Shown piece by piece: positions 51,035-58,670 of a stretch of 64,000 nucleotides of DNA (the stretch's first letter is position 1; each line of letters begins with the position of its first letter). The notes under the pieces were generated by a model that saw only the letters and a program-made list of their open reading frames with translations, was not told the origin of the DNA and made no database searches. A program made the position numbers and the translations under genes. Source of the DNA: Mesorhizobium metallidurans STM 2683 (GTDB taxonomy: Bacteria; Pseudomonadota; Alphaproteobacteria; Rhizobiales; Rhizobiaceae). The stretch spans positions 1-64,000 of the forward strand of contig NZ_CAUM01000143.1 of assembly GCF_000350085.1 (NCBI RefSeq), in the 5' to 3' direction.

Positions 51035-51703
51035 TTGCGTGGTCTCGGCGAAGGCTTGGTGCAGAAACCGCTGACGGTGGCGGAACAGGTGGCGAATGTG
51101 CTGCGCGAATCGATCGCCGACGGCAGCCTGGCGGCGGGCACGCCGCTGCGCCAGGACGACCTTGCCGAGCGCTTCGGCTTCAGCCGCATGCCGGTCCGCG
51201 ACGCGCTGCGCCAGCTCGAAGCCGAGGGCATCGTTTCGATCCATCCGACCAAGGGCGCGCATGTCGCCAGGATGGACGCGACCGAGATCAGGGAGATCTT
51301 CGCCGTCCGCGAACTGCTTGAGAGCGAAGCACTGCGGCTCTCGGTCCCGAACCTTACCAGGGAGAAGCTCGACGAGGCCGGCCATGTGCTCAACCAGATC
51401 GACGCCGAGCCGAATGTCGGCCGCTGGGGCACGCTGAACCGCATCTTTCATCTGGCGCTCTACAGCGCCTGCGGCAACGCCCGCCTGCTCGGCCTGATCG
51501 AAGCCCATCACAATGCCGCCGACCGCTACGTCCGCATTCTCCTGTCGAGCCTCAACTATCGCAGCCAATCGCAGGAGGAGCACCGCGACCTGTTGACGAC
51601 CTGCCGCCACCGCGATGCCGCGGCGGCCGTCCGCGTCCTGCGCAAGCATCTCGGCGACGGCATGGCAACGCTCGCCCAGGCCGGGCCGACGAGAAAGCCC
51701 TGA
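51035..51703 (+). CDS. GntR-family regulator (FadR/FCD type)
   Basis: 222 residues from TTG 51035, chosen for its GGAGG site 5 bases upstream. The winged helix-turn-helix reads LTVAEQVANVLRESIADGSLAAGTPLRQDDLAERFGFSRMPVRDALRQLEAEGIVSIHPTKGAHVARM. The C-terminal FCD domain has EIREIFAVRELLESEALRL, NRIFHLALYSACGNARLLGLI and EEHRDLLTTCRHRD, with the His residues that bind metal and ligand. It is likely the ligand-responsive repressor of the divergent ECF operon. Confidence 0.88.
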   Translation: MRGLGEGLVQKPLTVAEQVANVLRESIADGSLAAGTPLRQDDLAERFGFSRMPVRDALRQLEAEGIVSIHPTKGAHVARMDATEIREIFAVRELLESEALRLSVPNLTREKLDEAGHVLNQIDAEPNVGRWGTLNRIFHLALYSACGNARLLGLIEAHHNAADRYVRILLSSLNYRSQSQEEHRDLLTTCRHRDAAAAVRVLRKHLGDGMATLAQAGPTRKP

Positions 51704-51729
51704 TCTTTTAGCCGGAACGACGCAAGACC

Positions 51730-52503
51730 ATGACGCCTCGAGCGAACACAGGCCGGCCACGCCGCGAAGCCGCCTCTCAAGGGGCAAGCCCGCCGGGAGT
51801 GAGCCTTTGCCGGGCGCTGTCGAAGCTCGGCCTGTGCTCGCGCAGGCAGGCGGAAGTTCTGGTCGCCGAAGGACGCGTCAAGGTCGCGGGCAAGGTCGTG
51901 CGCAACGGCTCGATGCGCGTCGATCCCGGCCGGGACCGCATCGAGGTCGACGACAAGCGCGTCGTCGCCGAACGCAAGGTCTATCTGATGCTCAACAAGC
52001 CGCGCGGCCTGGTCACCACCCGCGACGACCCGCAGGATCGCGGCACCGTCTATGACTGCCTGGCCGGACTCGACCTGCCTTTCGTCTCGCCGGTCGGCCG
52101 CCTCGACAAGGCCAGCGAAGGCCTGCTCCTGATGACCAACGACACCCGCTTTGCCCAGCGCCTGCTCGACCCCACCTCGCACGTCGCCAAGATCTATCAC
52201 GTGCAGATCGCCGCCCTGCCCGACGCGGCTATGCTGGCGCGGCTGCGCGCCGGCGTGACGGTCTATGGCGAGCAGCTGACCGCACGGTCGATCGAAATCC
52301 TGCGCAGCGGCACCAGCACCGCCTGGCTGGAAATCACCCTCGACGAAGGCCGCAACCGCCACATCCGCCGCATGCTGGACGCCTGTGACATCGAGGTGCT
52401 CCGCCTGGTGCGGGTGGCGATCGACCGATTGCAGCTCGGCGACCTCGCCAAGGGCAAGGCCCGCCATCTCACCGCGGAAGAACGGGCGATGTTTCAGGCG
52501 TGA
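51730..52503 (+). CDS. Pseudouridine synthase, RsuA/RluB/E/F family
   Basis: 257 residues. An S4 RNA-binding domain (SLCRALSKLGLCSRRQAEVLVAEGRVKVAGKVVRNGSMRVDP) is followed by the catalytic domain. It has the essential Asp in PVGRLDKASEGLLLMTND and the motif III region (GRNRHIRRMLDACDIEVLRLVRVAID). It isomerises uridine in ribosomal RNA. The basic N-terminal extension is common in this subgroup. The exact target position cannot be read from sequence. Confidence 0.85.
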   Translation: MTPRANTGRPRREAASQGASPPGVSLCRALSKLGLCSRRQAEVLVAEGRVKVAGKVVRNGSMRVDPGRDRIEVDDKRVVAERKVYLMLNKPRGLVTTRDDPQDRGTVYDCLAGLDLPFVSPVGRLDKASEGLLLMTNDTRFAQRLLDPTSHVAKIYHVQIAALPDAAMLARLRAGVTVYGEQLTARSIEILRSGTSTAWLEITLDEGRNRHIRRMLDACDIEVLRLVRVAIDRLQLGDLAKGKARHLTAEERAMFQA

Positions 52504-52873
52504 ACGAAGACGCATCGGCATCGAAGCGACCAAAAGCGGTCGGCACATGTATTTTGGCGGCCGGCAAGAGCGGCATCGCCGGACGGGCAGGCCAATCGCT
52601 TCAGGTTTGCGCTGCCCCTCACCTGCCTGCCGGCATCATCGACGGTTTCACCAATTATCAGCGCAGCAAAGAGGGGGACCAGCGTTGCGGCCAGCTTCCT
52701 TCTCCCCGTCACTATACGGGGAGAAGTGCCCGGTCCACCCTCCGCAGCTGCAGCGCAGCTGCTGCGGAGGACGGGCAGGGCGATGAGGGGCGGCGCCGAC
52801 TTCGACAGCTGGCTCCCTTAACACGAAGCTTCCCGTCGCCTTACGCAGTCCCATCCGAAGTCTATGACGACCT
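52504..52873. other. Intergenic region with two hairpins, no gene
   Basis: 370 bases between convergent genes. Two palindromes stand out. CTTCTCCCCGT-CACTAT-ACGGGGAGAAG (52699-52726) is a typical stem-loop. CCTCCGCAGC (52739-52748) with GCTGCGGAGG (52761-52770) flanks a GC-rich loop. They probably act as terminators and belong to the dispersed repeat family. I see no coding signal. Confidence 0.6.
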
Positions 52874-53617
52874 TCACTTCGCGTCGTGGAAGATGATGCC
52901 GACGGTGTGGCGCATGCCGGAGCGAAGCCGGCTGACGCCGTGGCGGAGATTGACCCGGTAGCTGCCCTTGGTTCCCTGGACCGGACGATTGTGGACCGCG
53001 AAGGCGACCGCATCGCCTTGCCTGAGCGGCACCACCTCGGCCCGGCTCTGCATGCGCGGGCGCTGCTCTGTCAGCACGAACTCGCCGCCGGTGAAATCCT
53101 TTCCCGGCTCCGAAAGCAGGATCGCAACCTGCAGCGGAAAGGCAAGATCGCCGTAGAGATCCTGGTGCAGGCAGTTGAAGTCGCCGGGGACATATTGCAG
53201 CAGCAGCGGCGTCGGCCGCGTCTGGCCCTGCTCGTGGCACTGATCGAGGAACGCGCCATGCTCGGCCGGGTAGCGCTGGGCGATGCCCATGCGTTCGTTC
53301 CAGTCGTTGGCGACCGCGGCAAGGCGCGGATAGAGCGCGCCGCGAAAAGCCCCGATCAGGTCGGGCAAGGGATAGCGGAAATAGCGATACTCGCCCTTAC
53401 CGAAGCCATGCCGCGCCATGTGGACATGGCTGCGGAAATGGCCCTCCTGCGCATAGAGCCCCGCGATCTGCCGGCATTCTTCCGGCGTCAGCAGCTTTTC
53501 CGTCACCGCGCAGCCATAGTTGCTCAGTTCGCCGGCCAGCATTTCCCAATCATATCCGGCGACACGCGCTTCCGCCGATCGGACCGCGGCTTTCGAACCT
53601 ATCGAATGGATGGTCAT
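52874..53617 (-). CDS. 2-oxoglutarate/Fe(II) oxygenase-type protein (DUF2086-like)
   Basis: 247 residues from ATG 53617. The double-stranded beta-helix core has the Fe ligands His-x-Asp in LHQDLYGDLAFPLQ and His in YRVNLRHGVSRLRSG, followed by RHTVGIIFHDAK, where the Arg would bind 2-oxoglutarate. The N-terminal half (WEMLAGELSNYGCAVTEKLLTPEECRQIAGLYAQEGHFRSHVHMARHGFGKGEYRYF) is typical of the family. The substrate is unknown. Confidence 0.8.
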   Translation of the reverse strand: MTIHSIGSKAAVRSAEARVAGYDWEMLAGELSNYGCAVTEKLLTPEECRQIAGLYAQEGHFRSHVHMARHGFGKGEYRYFRYPLPDLIGAFRGALYPRLAAVANDWNERMGIAQRYPAEHGAFLDQCHEQGQTRPTPLLLQYVPGDFNCLHQDLYGDLAFPLQVAILLSEPGKDFTGGEFVLTEQRPRMQSRAEVVPLRQGDAVAFAVHNRPVQGTKGSYRVNLRHGVSRLRSGMRHTVGIIFHDAK

Positions 53618-53722
53618 GGCTTTGCCTCCAATGGCTTCCTCTGCCGTCAGAGATGGGTGAAACTGCACGCGCGGACCACCCGTTTCCTGCCAACCGACCG
53701 CGCCAAATGCGGGCTCACAAGC

Positions 53723-53947
53723 TCAAGCACCGGTGGCGCCGTTTTCGGGCGCCGGCCTGACCGTTCCGCCTCCCGAAGTGGCGAGATAGAGGACGGCGCC
53801 GAGCATGATCGTTGCCCCGAGCATCCCGACTGATGATATCCGCTCGTCCAGGAAAAGGGCTGCCCCCAGCGCGCCGAACACGCTTTCGGCGCTGACGATC
53901 ACCGCCGCGTGGCTGGCCGGGCGGAAACGACGCGACAGCCAGCTCAT
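53723..53947 (-). pseudogene. EamA/DMT transporter, C-terminal fragment
   Basis: 74 residues: PASHAAVIVSAESVFGALGAALFLDERISSVGMLGATIMLGAVLYLA, the last two helices of a 10-helix drug/metabolite transporter of about 300 residues. The other eight helices are gone. Homology ends near 53945, where a piece of another gene starts on the opposite strand. Confidence 0.75.
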
Positions 53948-54030
53948 TGACGCCGTCGAGGCGATCGCTCCGGTCGAATACTCCGGAACGGTCTGGCGCG
54001 TCGTGCGCCAGGGCCGCGGTCCGACTCACG
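53941..54030 (+). pseudogene. RES-toxin gene remnant
   Basis: SQLIDAVEAIAPVEYSGTVWRVVRQGRGPTHG matches the N-terminus of a second RES-domain toxin, different in type from the one at 2227. The rest of the domain is missing after GRGPT. Its own start codon is also lost at the joint with the EamA fragment. It is a short dead remnant. Confidence 0.55.
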
Positions 54031-54373
54031 GTCTGATCGTGCCCAGCGCGCGATATGACTGCCTGAACGTCGTCGCGTTTTGTGATCGGCTGCCGGCTGG
54101 GGCGATAACGAGAAGAACCGATCACGGGGAAATCGACTGGACTTAGCGGCGGGTCCGCCGCCGTCAGGTATGGCCGCCGACCTCGTCTATATGGCGCAAC
54201 ATGTCGTCGGGTCTGCACAGCCGCGGAACGTCCCCGATTGGCGGAGCTTCTCGGTGCCGTAGCCGCCGCTGAACAGGCCGACGGCCAGCAGGACCGTGCG
54301 CTGCGTCACCCGCCGCGAAGGGTCATGGATTTCGGCAAAATCCGACCCATATCCTAGATATGGAGCTTTGAGC
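54031..54373. other. Region without a recognisable gene
   Basis: 343 bases upstream of nfeD. Short open frames are present on both strands but none shows family features or a good ribosome site. It follows two gene remnants and is probably decayed coding sequence. A TGGAGC ribosome site for nfeD ends it. Confidence 0.5.
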
Positions 54374-55765
54374 GTGAAACTCGCGCGTGCGGTTCTGCTT
54401 GCCGCGGCTTTCGTGGCTGCCGCGGCCGTTTGTCCCTCTTCCGCCACCGGAGAGGCGAACGGCCGGGAGAAAATTGTGTTGCGCGTCGAGATAGGCGGCG
54501 CCATCGGTCCGGCGAGTGCCAGGCAACTCGAGGAAGCGCTGGCAGTGGCCGCGGACCGAAACGTCCAGGCTCTCATCCTGCAGATGGACACGCCCGGCGG
54601 GTTGGTCACCAGCATGCGCGAGATGATCGCCGGCATCCTCGCCTCGCCGGTTCCCGTCATCGGCTATGTCGCGCCCGCCGGCGGGCATGCGGCGAGCGCC
54701 GGGACCTACATCCTCTACGCCACCCATCTGGCGGCGATGGCGCCCGGCACCAATCTTGGCGCGGCAACGCCGATCGAGATGGGCGGGCCGCTGCCATCGT
54801 TTCCCGGCGGCAAGAACGATGGCCCGGAGGCGGACAAGGACAAGAAGAACGCACCGGCGGGCGATGCGATGATAGCCAAGGCGACGAACGATGCCGTTGC
54901 CCTGATCCGCAGCCTGGCTGAATTGCGCGGGCGCAATGCCGAATGGGGTGAAAAGGCCGTGCGCGAGGCGGCCAGCCTGTCGGCCGGCGCGGCGCTGCAG
55001 GAGCATGTCATCGACTTCGTCGCCCGCGACACCACCGAACTGCTTCAACTGGCCGACGGCCGGACCGTCGAGATCGCCGGCAAAAAGGAGGCATTGGCGA
55101 CGAAAGGGCTGCCGGTTGAAACGCTCGAGCCAGGTTGGCTCATCCGGCTTCTCGCCGTCATCACGGACCCGAACATCGCCGTCATCCTGATGCTGGTCGG
55201 CGTCTATGGTCTCGTCTTCGAGTTCACGAGCCCGGGCGCGGTCGCGCCTGGCGTGATCGGCACGATTAGCCTTCTGCTCGGGCTCTATGCACTCAATCTC
55301 CTGCCGATCAGCTATGCCGGCCTTGCCTTGATGCTGCTTGGCATCATCTTCCTGGTCGTCGAAGCCTTTAACCCGACCGTGGTCCTTGGGCTGGGAGGCG
55401 TGGCTGCGTTTCTGCTGGGCGCTGCCATGCTGCTCAGGATCGAGGGGCCCGGCTTCGAGATGTCGTGGGCCGTTATCGGCACCGCCGCCGTCCTGACGCT
55501 CGGCCTGGCGCTGTTGACCGGCAGCTATCTGTGGGCGGCCCGCAAGAATGTTCCGCGTGTTGGCGCACAGGCCATGCAGGGGCTGCCGGCGGAGGTCCTC
55601 GACTGGCAGGGCAGCGAGGGCCACGTGCTCGTCCGGGGCGAGCGCTGGCGGGCAAAAGCCGACGAACCCCTTGCGGTAGGCGACAGCGTCGAGGTGGCCG
55701 ATGTCAGGGGTCTTGTGCTGAGGATACGGCGCCGCAATGTGAGAAGCGATGGAGCAAGGCAATGA
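54374..55765 (+). CDS. nfeD: NfeD-family membrane serine protease
   Basis: 463 residues from GTG 54374. A signal peptide (MKLARAVLLAAAFVAAAAVC) precedes a ClpP-like serine protease domain. It has the substrate-cleft strands LQMDTPGGLVTSMREMI and the nucleophile Ser in GGHAASAGTYILYA, with Lys near AKATNDAVALI. Several membrane helices and a C-terminal OB-fold (VLDWQGSEGHVLVRGERWRAKADEPLAVGDSVEV) follow. In archaea and bacteria it acts on stomatin-type SPFH proteins. It overlaps the slipin gene by 4 bases. Confidence 0.9.
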   Translation: MKLARAVLLAAAFVAAAAVCPSSATGEANGREKIVLRVEIGGAIGPASARQLEEALAVAADRNVQALILQMDTPGGLVTSMREMIAGILASPVPVIGYVAPAGGHAASAGTYILYATHLAAMAPGTNLGAATPIEMGGPLPSFPGGKNDGPEADKDKKNAPAGDAMIAKATNDAVALIRSLAELRGRNAEWGEKAVREAASLSAGAALQEHVIDFVARDTTELLQLADGRTVEIAGKKEALATKGLPVETLEPGWLIRLLAVITDPNIAVILMLVGVYGLVFEFTSPGAVAPGVIGTISLLLGLYALNLLPISYAGLALMLLGIIFLVVEAFNPTVVLGLGGVAAFLLGAAMLLRIEGPGFEMSWAVIGTAAVLTLGLALLTGSYLWAARKNVPRVGAQAMQGLPAEVLDWQGSEGHVLVRGERWRAKADEPLAVGDSVEVADVRGLVLRIRRRNVRSDGARQ

Positions 55766-56526
55766 TCATCGGTTATGTGGCCTATCTGGCAGCAGCGCTC
55801 GTCGTGGTCATGTTCCTATCCGCGGCCATTCGCATCCTGCGGGAATATCAGCGTGGCGTGGTCTTCACGCTCGGCCGCTTCACCGGGGTCAAGGGCCCCG
55901 GCCTTATCATCCTCATCCCGTTCGTGCAGCAGATGGTGAAGGTCGACCTGCGAGTGGTGGTCCAGGACGTCCCGCCGCAGGACGTGATCTCGCGCGACAA
56001 CGTCTCGGTGAAGGTCAACGCGGTGCTGTATTTTCGTATCGTCGACGCCGAGCGGGCGGTGATACAGGTGGAAGACTTCATGACCGCCACCAACCAGCTG
56101 GCACAGACCACGTTGCGCTCGGTGCTCGGCAAGCATGAGCTCGATGAAATGCTGGCCGAACGTGACAAGCTCAACAGCGATATCCAGGAGATTCTCGACC
56201 AGCGCACCGATGCCTGGGGCATCAAGGTCTCCGATGTCGAGATCAAGCATGTCGACCTCAACGAGAACATGGTCCGCGCCATCGCCAAGCAAGCCGAGGC
56301 GGAGCGGCTGCGGCGCGCGAAAGTGATCAATGCCGACGGCGAACAGCAGGCGGCGGCAAAGCTCGTCGAGGCCGGCAAGATGCTGGCCGAAGCACCGCAG
56401 GCCATGCAGCTACGCTATTTCGAAGCTCTCCATGACATCGCCGGTGAGCGCTCGTCGACGGTGGTGTTTCCGGTGCCGATGGACCTGCTCGGTCATTTCA
56501 TCAAGCAGCCGGGTGAGGAGAGGTGA
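55762..56526 (+). CDS. Slipin/stomatin-like SPFH protein
   Basis: 254 residues. One N-terminal membrane helix (MIIGYVAYLAAALVVVMFLSAAIRI) precedes an SPFH domain: EYQRGVVFTLGRFTGVKGPGLIILIPFVQQMVKVDLRVVVQDVPPQDVISRDNVSVKVNAVLYFRI. A helical coiled-coil tail (MVRAIAKQAEAERLRRAKVINADGEQQAAAKL) follows. SPFH proteins form membrane microdomains. Its partner NfeD is encoded directly upstream with an ATGA overlap, the conserved arrangement. Confidence 0.9.
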   Translation: MIIGYVAYLAAALVVVMFLSAAIRILREYQRGVVFTLGRFTGVKGPGLIILIPFVQQMVKVDLRVVVQDVPPQDVISRDNVSVKVNAVLYFRIVDAERAVIQVEDFMTATNQLAQTTLRSVLGKHELDEMLAERDKLNSDIQEILDQRTDAWGIKVSDVEIKHVDLNENMVRAIAKQAEAERLRRAKVINADGEQQAAAKLVEAGKMLAEAPQAMQLRYFEALHDIAGERSSTVVFPVPMDLLGHFIKQPGEER

Positions 56527-56537
56527 GCGGGTGGAGC

Positions 56538-57467
56538 TCACCTCCGCCACGGCGGGACCGGCGCAAAGCGTTTGCCGATCCAGTCGGCGAAGGCACGTGT
56601 CTTGGCGGCTTGCCCCTTGGCCGAAGGCATGACGACATAGACCGCGCCTTCGTCGGCAAGCGTCCAGTCCTCCAGCACTGGCACCAGCCGGCCGTCGGCG
56701 AGCTCGCGTCCGACCAGCCAATCGGTGCTCATCATCAGGCCGACGCCCTGCACGGCGGCTTCGACCAGGACCTCGGCATCATCGGTGACCAGCGGCCCGG
56801 AAACCTCGATGGTGACGCGGCGGCCCGTGCTGTCGGTCATCTCCCAGGCCGGAAAGGTCTGGAATCCGGTGAAACCAAGGCAGCTGTGTTCAAGAAGCGC
56901 TTCCGGCGCAGCCGGCGTGCCCCGGCGGGCGAGATAGGACGGCGCGGCGCACAGCAGCCGCCGCCGTGTCGCGACCTTGCGCGCCACCAGCCGCGAGTCC
57001 TCCAGCGCGCCGAGACGGACAGCGACATCGAAATTCTCGGCAACGAGATCGACGAAACGGTTGGAGAACTCGGCCTCGATTCGGACGTCGGGAAATTGGG
57101 CCAGAAATTGCGGCAGCAGCGGGCCGATCCACATGCGTCCGAACGATCCGGGTAGCGCCAGCCGCAGCACGCCGCGCGGCTCGCCGCCGGCATGCGCCGA
57201 CGCGGCAGCCTCGGCCTCGTCGACCGCGGCCAGGATGGCGCGGACGCGCACGAGGAACTCCGCTCCCGCTTCGGTTAGCGACACGCTTCGCGTCGTCCGG
57301 TGCAGCAGCGGCACGCCCAGCCGCTCTTCCAGCGATTGCAGGCGGCGCGACAGGATCGTCGGGTCGCGCCCGATGCGAGCCGCCGCCTTGCTGAAGGAGC
57401 GTGCTTCGGCAATCGCCGCGAAGGCTGCCATTTCGGCCAGTGCTGCCGGTTCATGGGATTGCTGCAT
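56538..57467 (-). CDS. LysR-family transcriptional regulator
   Basis: 309 residues. The helix-turn-helix is EMAAFAAIAEARSFSKAAARIGRDPTILSRRLQSLEERLGVPLLHRTTRSVSLTEAGAEF. The effector domain (RGVLRLALPGSFGRMWIGPLLPQFLAQFPDV, DVAVRLGALEDSRLVAR) is of the CrgA-like group. It is divergent from the MDR-family gene by 105 bases and probably regulates it. The gene converges on the slipin gene. Confidence 0.87.
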   Translation of the reverse strand: MQQSHEPAALAEMAAFAAIAEARSFSKAAARIGRDPTILSRRLQSLEERLGVPLLHRTTRSVSLTEAGAEFLVRVRAILAAVDEAEAAASAHAGGEPRGVLRLALPGSFGRMWIGPLLPQFLAQFPDVRIEAEFSNRFVDLVAENFDVAVRLGALEDSRLVARKVATRRRLLCAAPSYLARRGTPAAPEALLEHSCLGFTGFQTFPAWEMTDSTGRRVTIEVSGPLVTDDAEVLVEAAVQGVGLMMSTDWLVGRELADGRLVPVLEDWTLADEGAVYVVMPSAKGQAAKTRAFADWIGKRFAPVPPWRR

Positions 57468-57572
57468 AAGTCGCAGAACTCAAATGTAAAAGTCAAGGAT
57501 TATATACCAATAGCGCAGCAGCTAGTTTCACTCAATCCCGGCCCGTCAATCGGCCATCAACCGGAGTGAGAC

Positions 57573-58583
57573 ATGAAAGCCATCGAACTGACTGCCCCGA
57601 GACTGGACGCGTTTCGCGCGGCCACCGTTCCCACGCCTGACCCGCAGCGCGGCGAAGTGCTGATCCGCCTGCGCGCCGCGAGCCTCAATTTCGTCGATGT
57701 CGCGGTGGCGAGCGGCAAATATCCAGGTTCCAGCTTTCCGCTCATTCCCGTCGTCGACGGCGCCGGTGAGATCGTCGGCATCGGCGAGGGCGTGTCGAGG
57801 CTCGCCCTCAACGACCGCGTTATCGCCCATGCAAAACCGCGCTGGATCGGCGGCCGTCCGCGACCCTGTGAGATGACCGAGATGCGTGGCGTGACGCTGC
57901 CCGGATCGCTCGCCGAATATGTGGCGCTGCCGGCCAACGCCGTCGTGCCGATGCCGGCGAATCTCTCCTTCGAGACGGCGGCGACGCTGCCGATCGCCGC
58001 GACCACTGCGTGGAACGCAATGCGCTCGGCCGATGTCGGACCGGGATCGGTCGTCGTCCTGCTTGGCACCGGCGGCGTCAGCATCTTCGCCTTGCAGCTC
58101 GCCAAGGCATCCGGCGGCACGGTCATCATCACCTCGTCATCGGACGAAAAGCTGGCGCGCGCAAAGGCCTTGGGCGCCGATCATCTGATCAACTACCGCA
58201 CGACGCCAGACTGGGATGCGAAGGTGCTCGAACTGACGAACGGCCTCGGCGCCGACCTGATCGTCGAGACCGGCGGATCGGCCACCTTCGCCCGTTCGCT
58301 CAACGCCGCGGCCCCCGGCGGTACGGTGTTCGTCATCGGCTTCGTCACCGGCACAGAGGCCACCGCCGACCTTCTTCCGATCATCATCAAGGCGCTCAAG
58401 GTGCTGGGCAACAACACCGGATCGGTGTCCGACCTGCGCGACGCCGCGCGCGCCATCGCCGCTGCCCGGATCGAACCGGTCATCGACAAGGTGTTCACCC
58501 AAGACCAAGCGGCCGAGGCCTACGCGCATATGGCGGCCGGCGGCCGGCATTTCGGCAAGCTTGCCTTCGCGCTGGAGTGGTGA
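57573..58583 (+). CDS. MDR-family quinone/alcohol dehydrogenase-like oxidoreductase
   Basis: 336 residues. It is of the GroES-like plus Rossmann fold: RLRAASLNFVDVAVASGKYPGSSFPLIPVVDGAGEIVGIGEGV, ALNDRVIAHAKPRW, the nucleotide-binding GTGGVSIFALQLAKASGG and GADLIVETGG. No catalytic zinc Cys-His motif is seen, so it resembles zinc-free NADPH:quinone or enoyl reductases. It is probably induced by the divergent LysR protein in response to an unknown electrophile. Confidence 0.82.
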   Translation: MKAIELTAPRLDAFRAATVPTPDPQRGEVLIRLRAASLNFVDVAVASGKYPGSSFPLIPVVDGAGEIVGIGEGVSRLALNDRVIAHAKPRWIGGRPRPCEMTEMRGVTLPGSLAEYVALPANAVVPMPANLSFETAATLPIAATTAWNAMRSADVGPGSVVVLLGTGGVSIFALQLAKASGGTVIITSSSDEKLARAKALGADHLINYRTTPDWDAKVLELTNGLGADLIVETGGSATFARSLNAAAPGGTVFVIGFVTGTEATADLLPIIIKALKVLGNNTGSVSDLRDAARAIAAARIEPVIDKVFTQDQAAEAYAHMAAGGRHFGKLAFALEW

Positions 58584-58629
58584 GCGGGTGGCTTAAGGCT
58601 GGAGATTGGCGAAGGCGGATGAGAGCGCA

Positions 58630-58650
58630 ATCTCCCCCTTGTGGGGAGAT
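58630..58650. terminator. Small palindrome between convergent MDR and molybdenum-hydroxylase genes
   Basis: ATCTCCCC-CTTGT-GGGGAGAT, 8-bp stem with a 5-base loop, 46 bases after the MDR stop and 20 bases after the last gene of the convergent operon. It is the core hairpin of the local repeat family and may terminate both transcripts. Confidence 0.6.
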
Positions 58651-58670
58651 CGGCAGCTCCGCCTGCCGCC

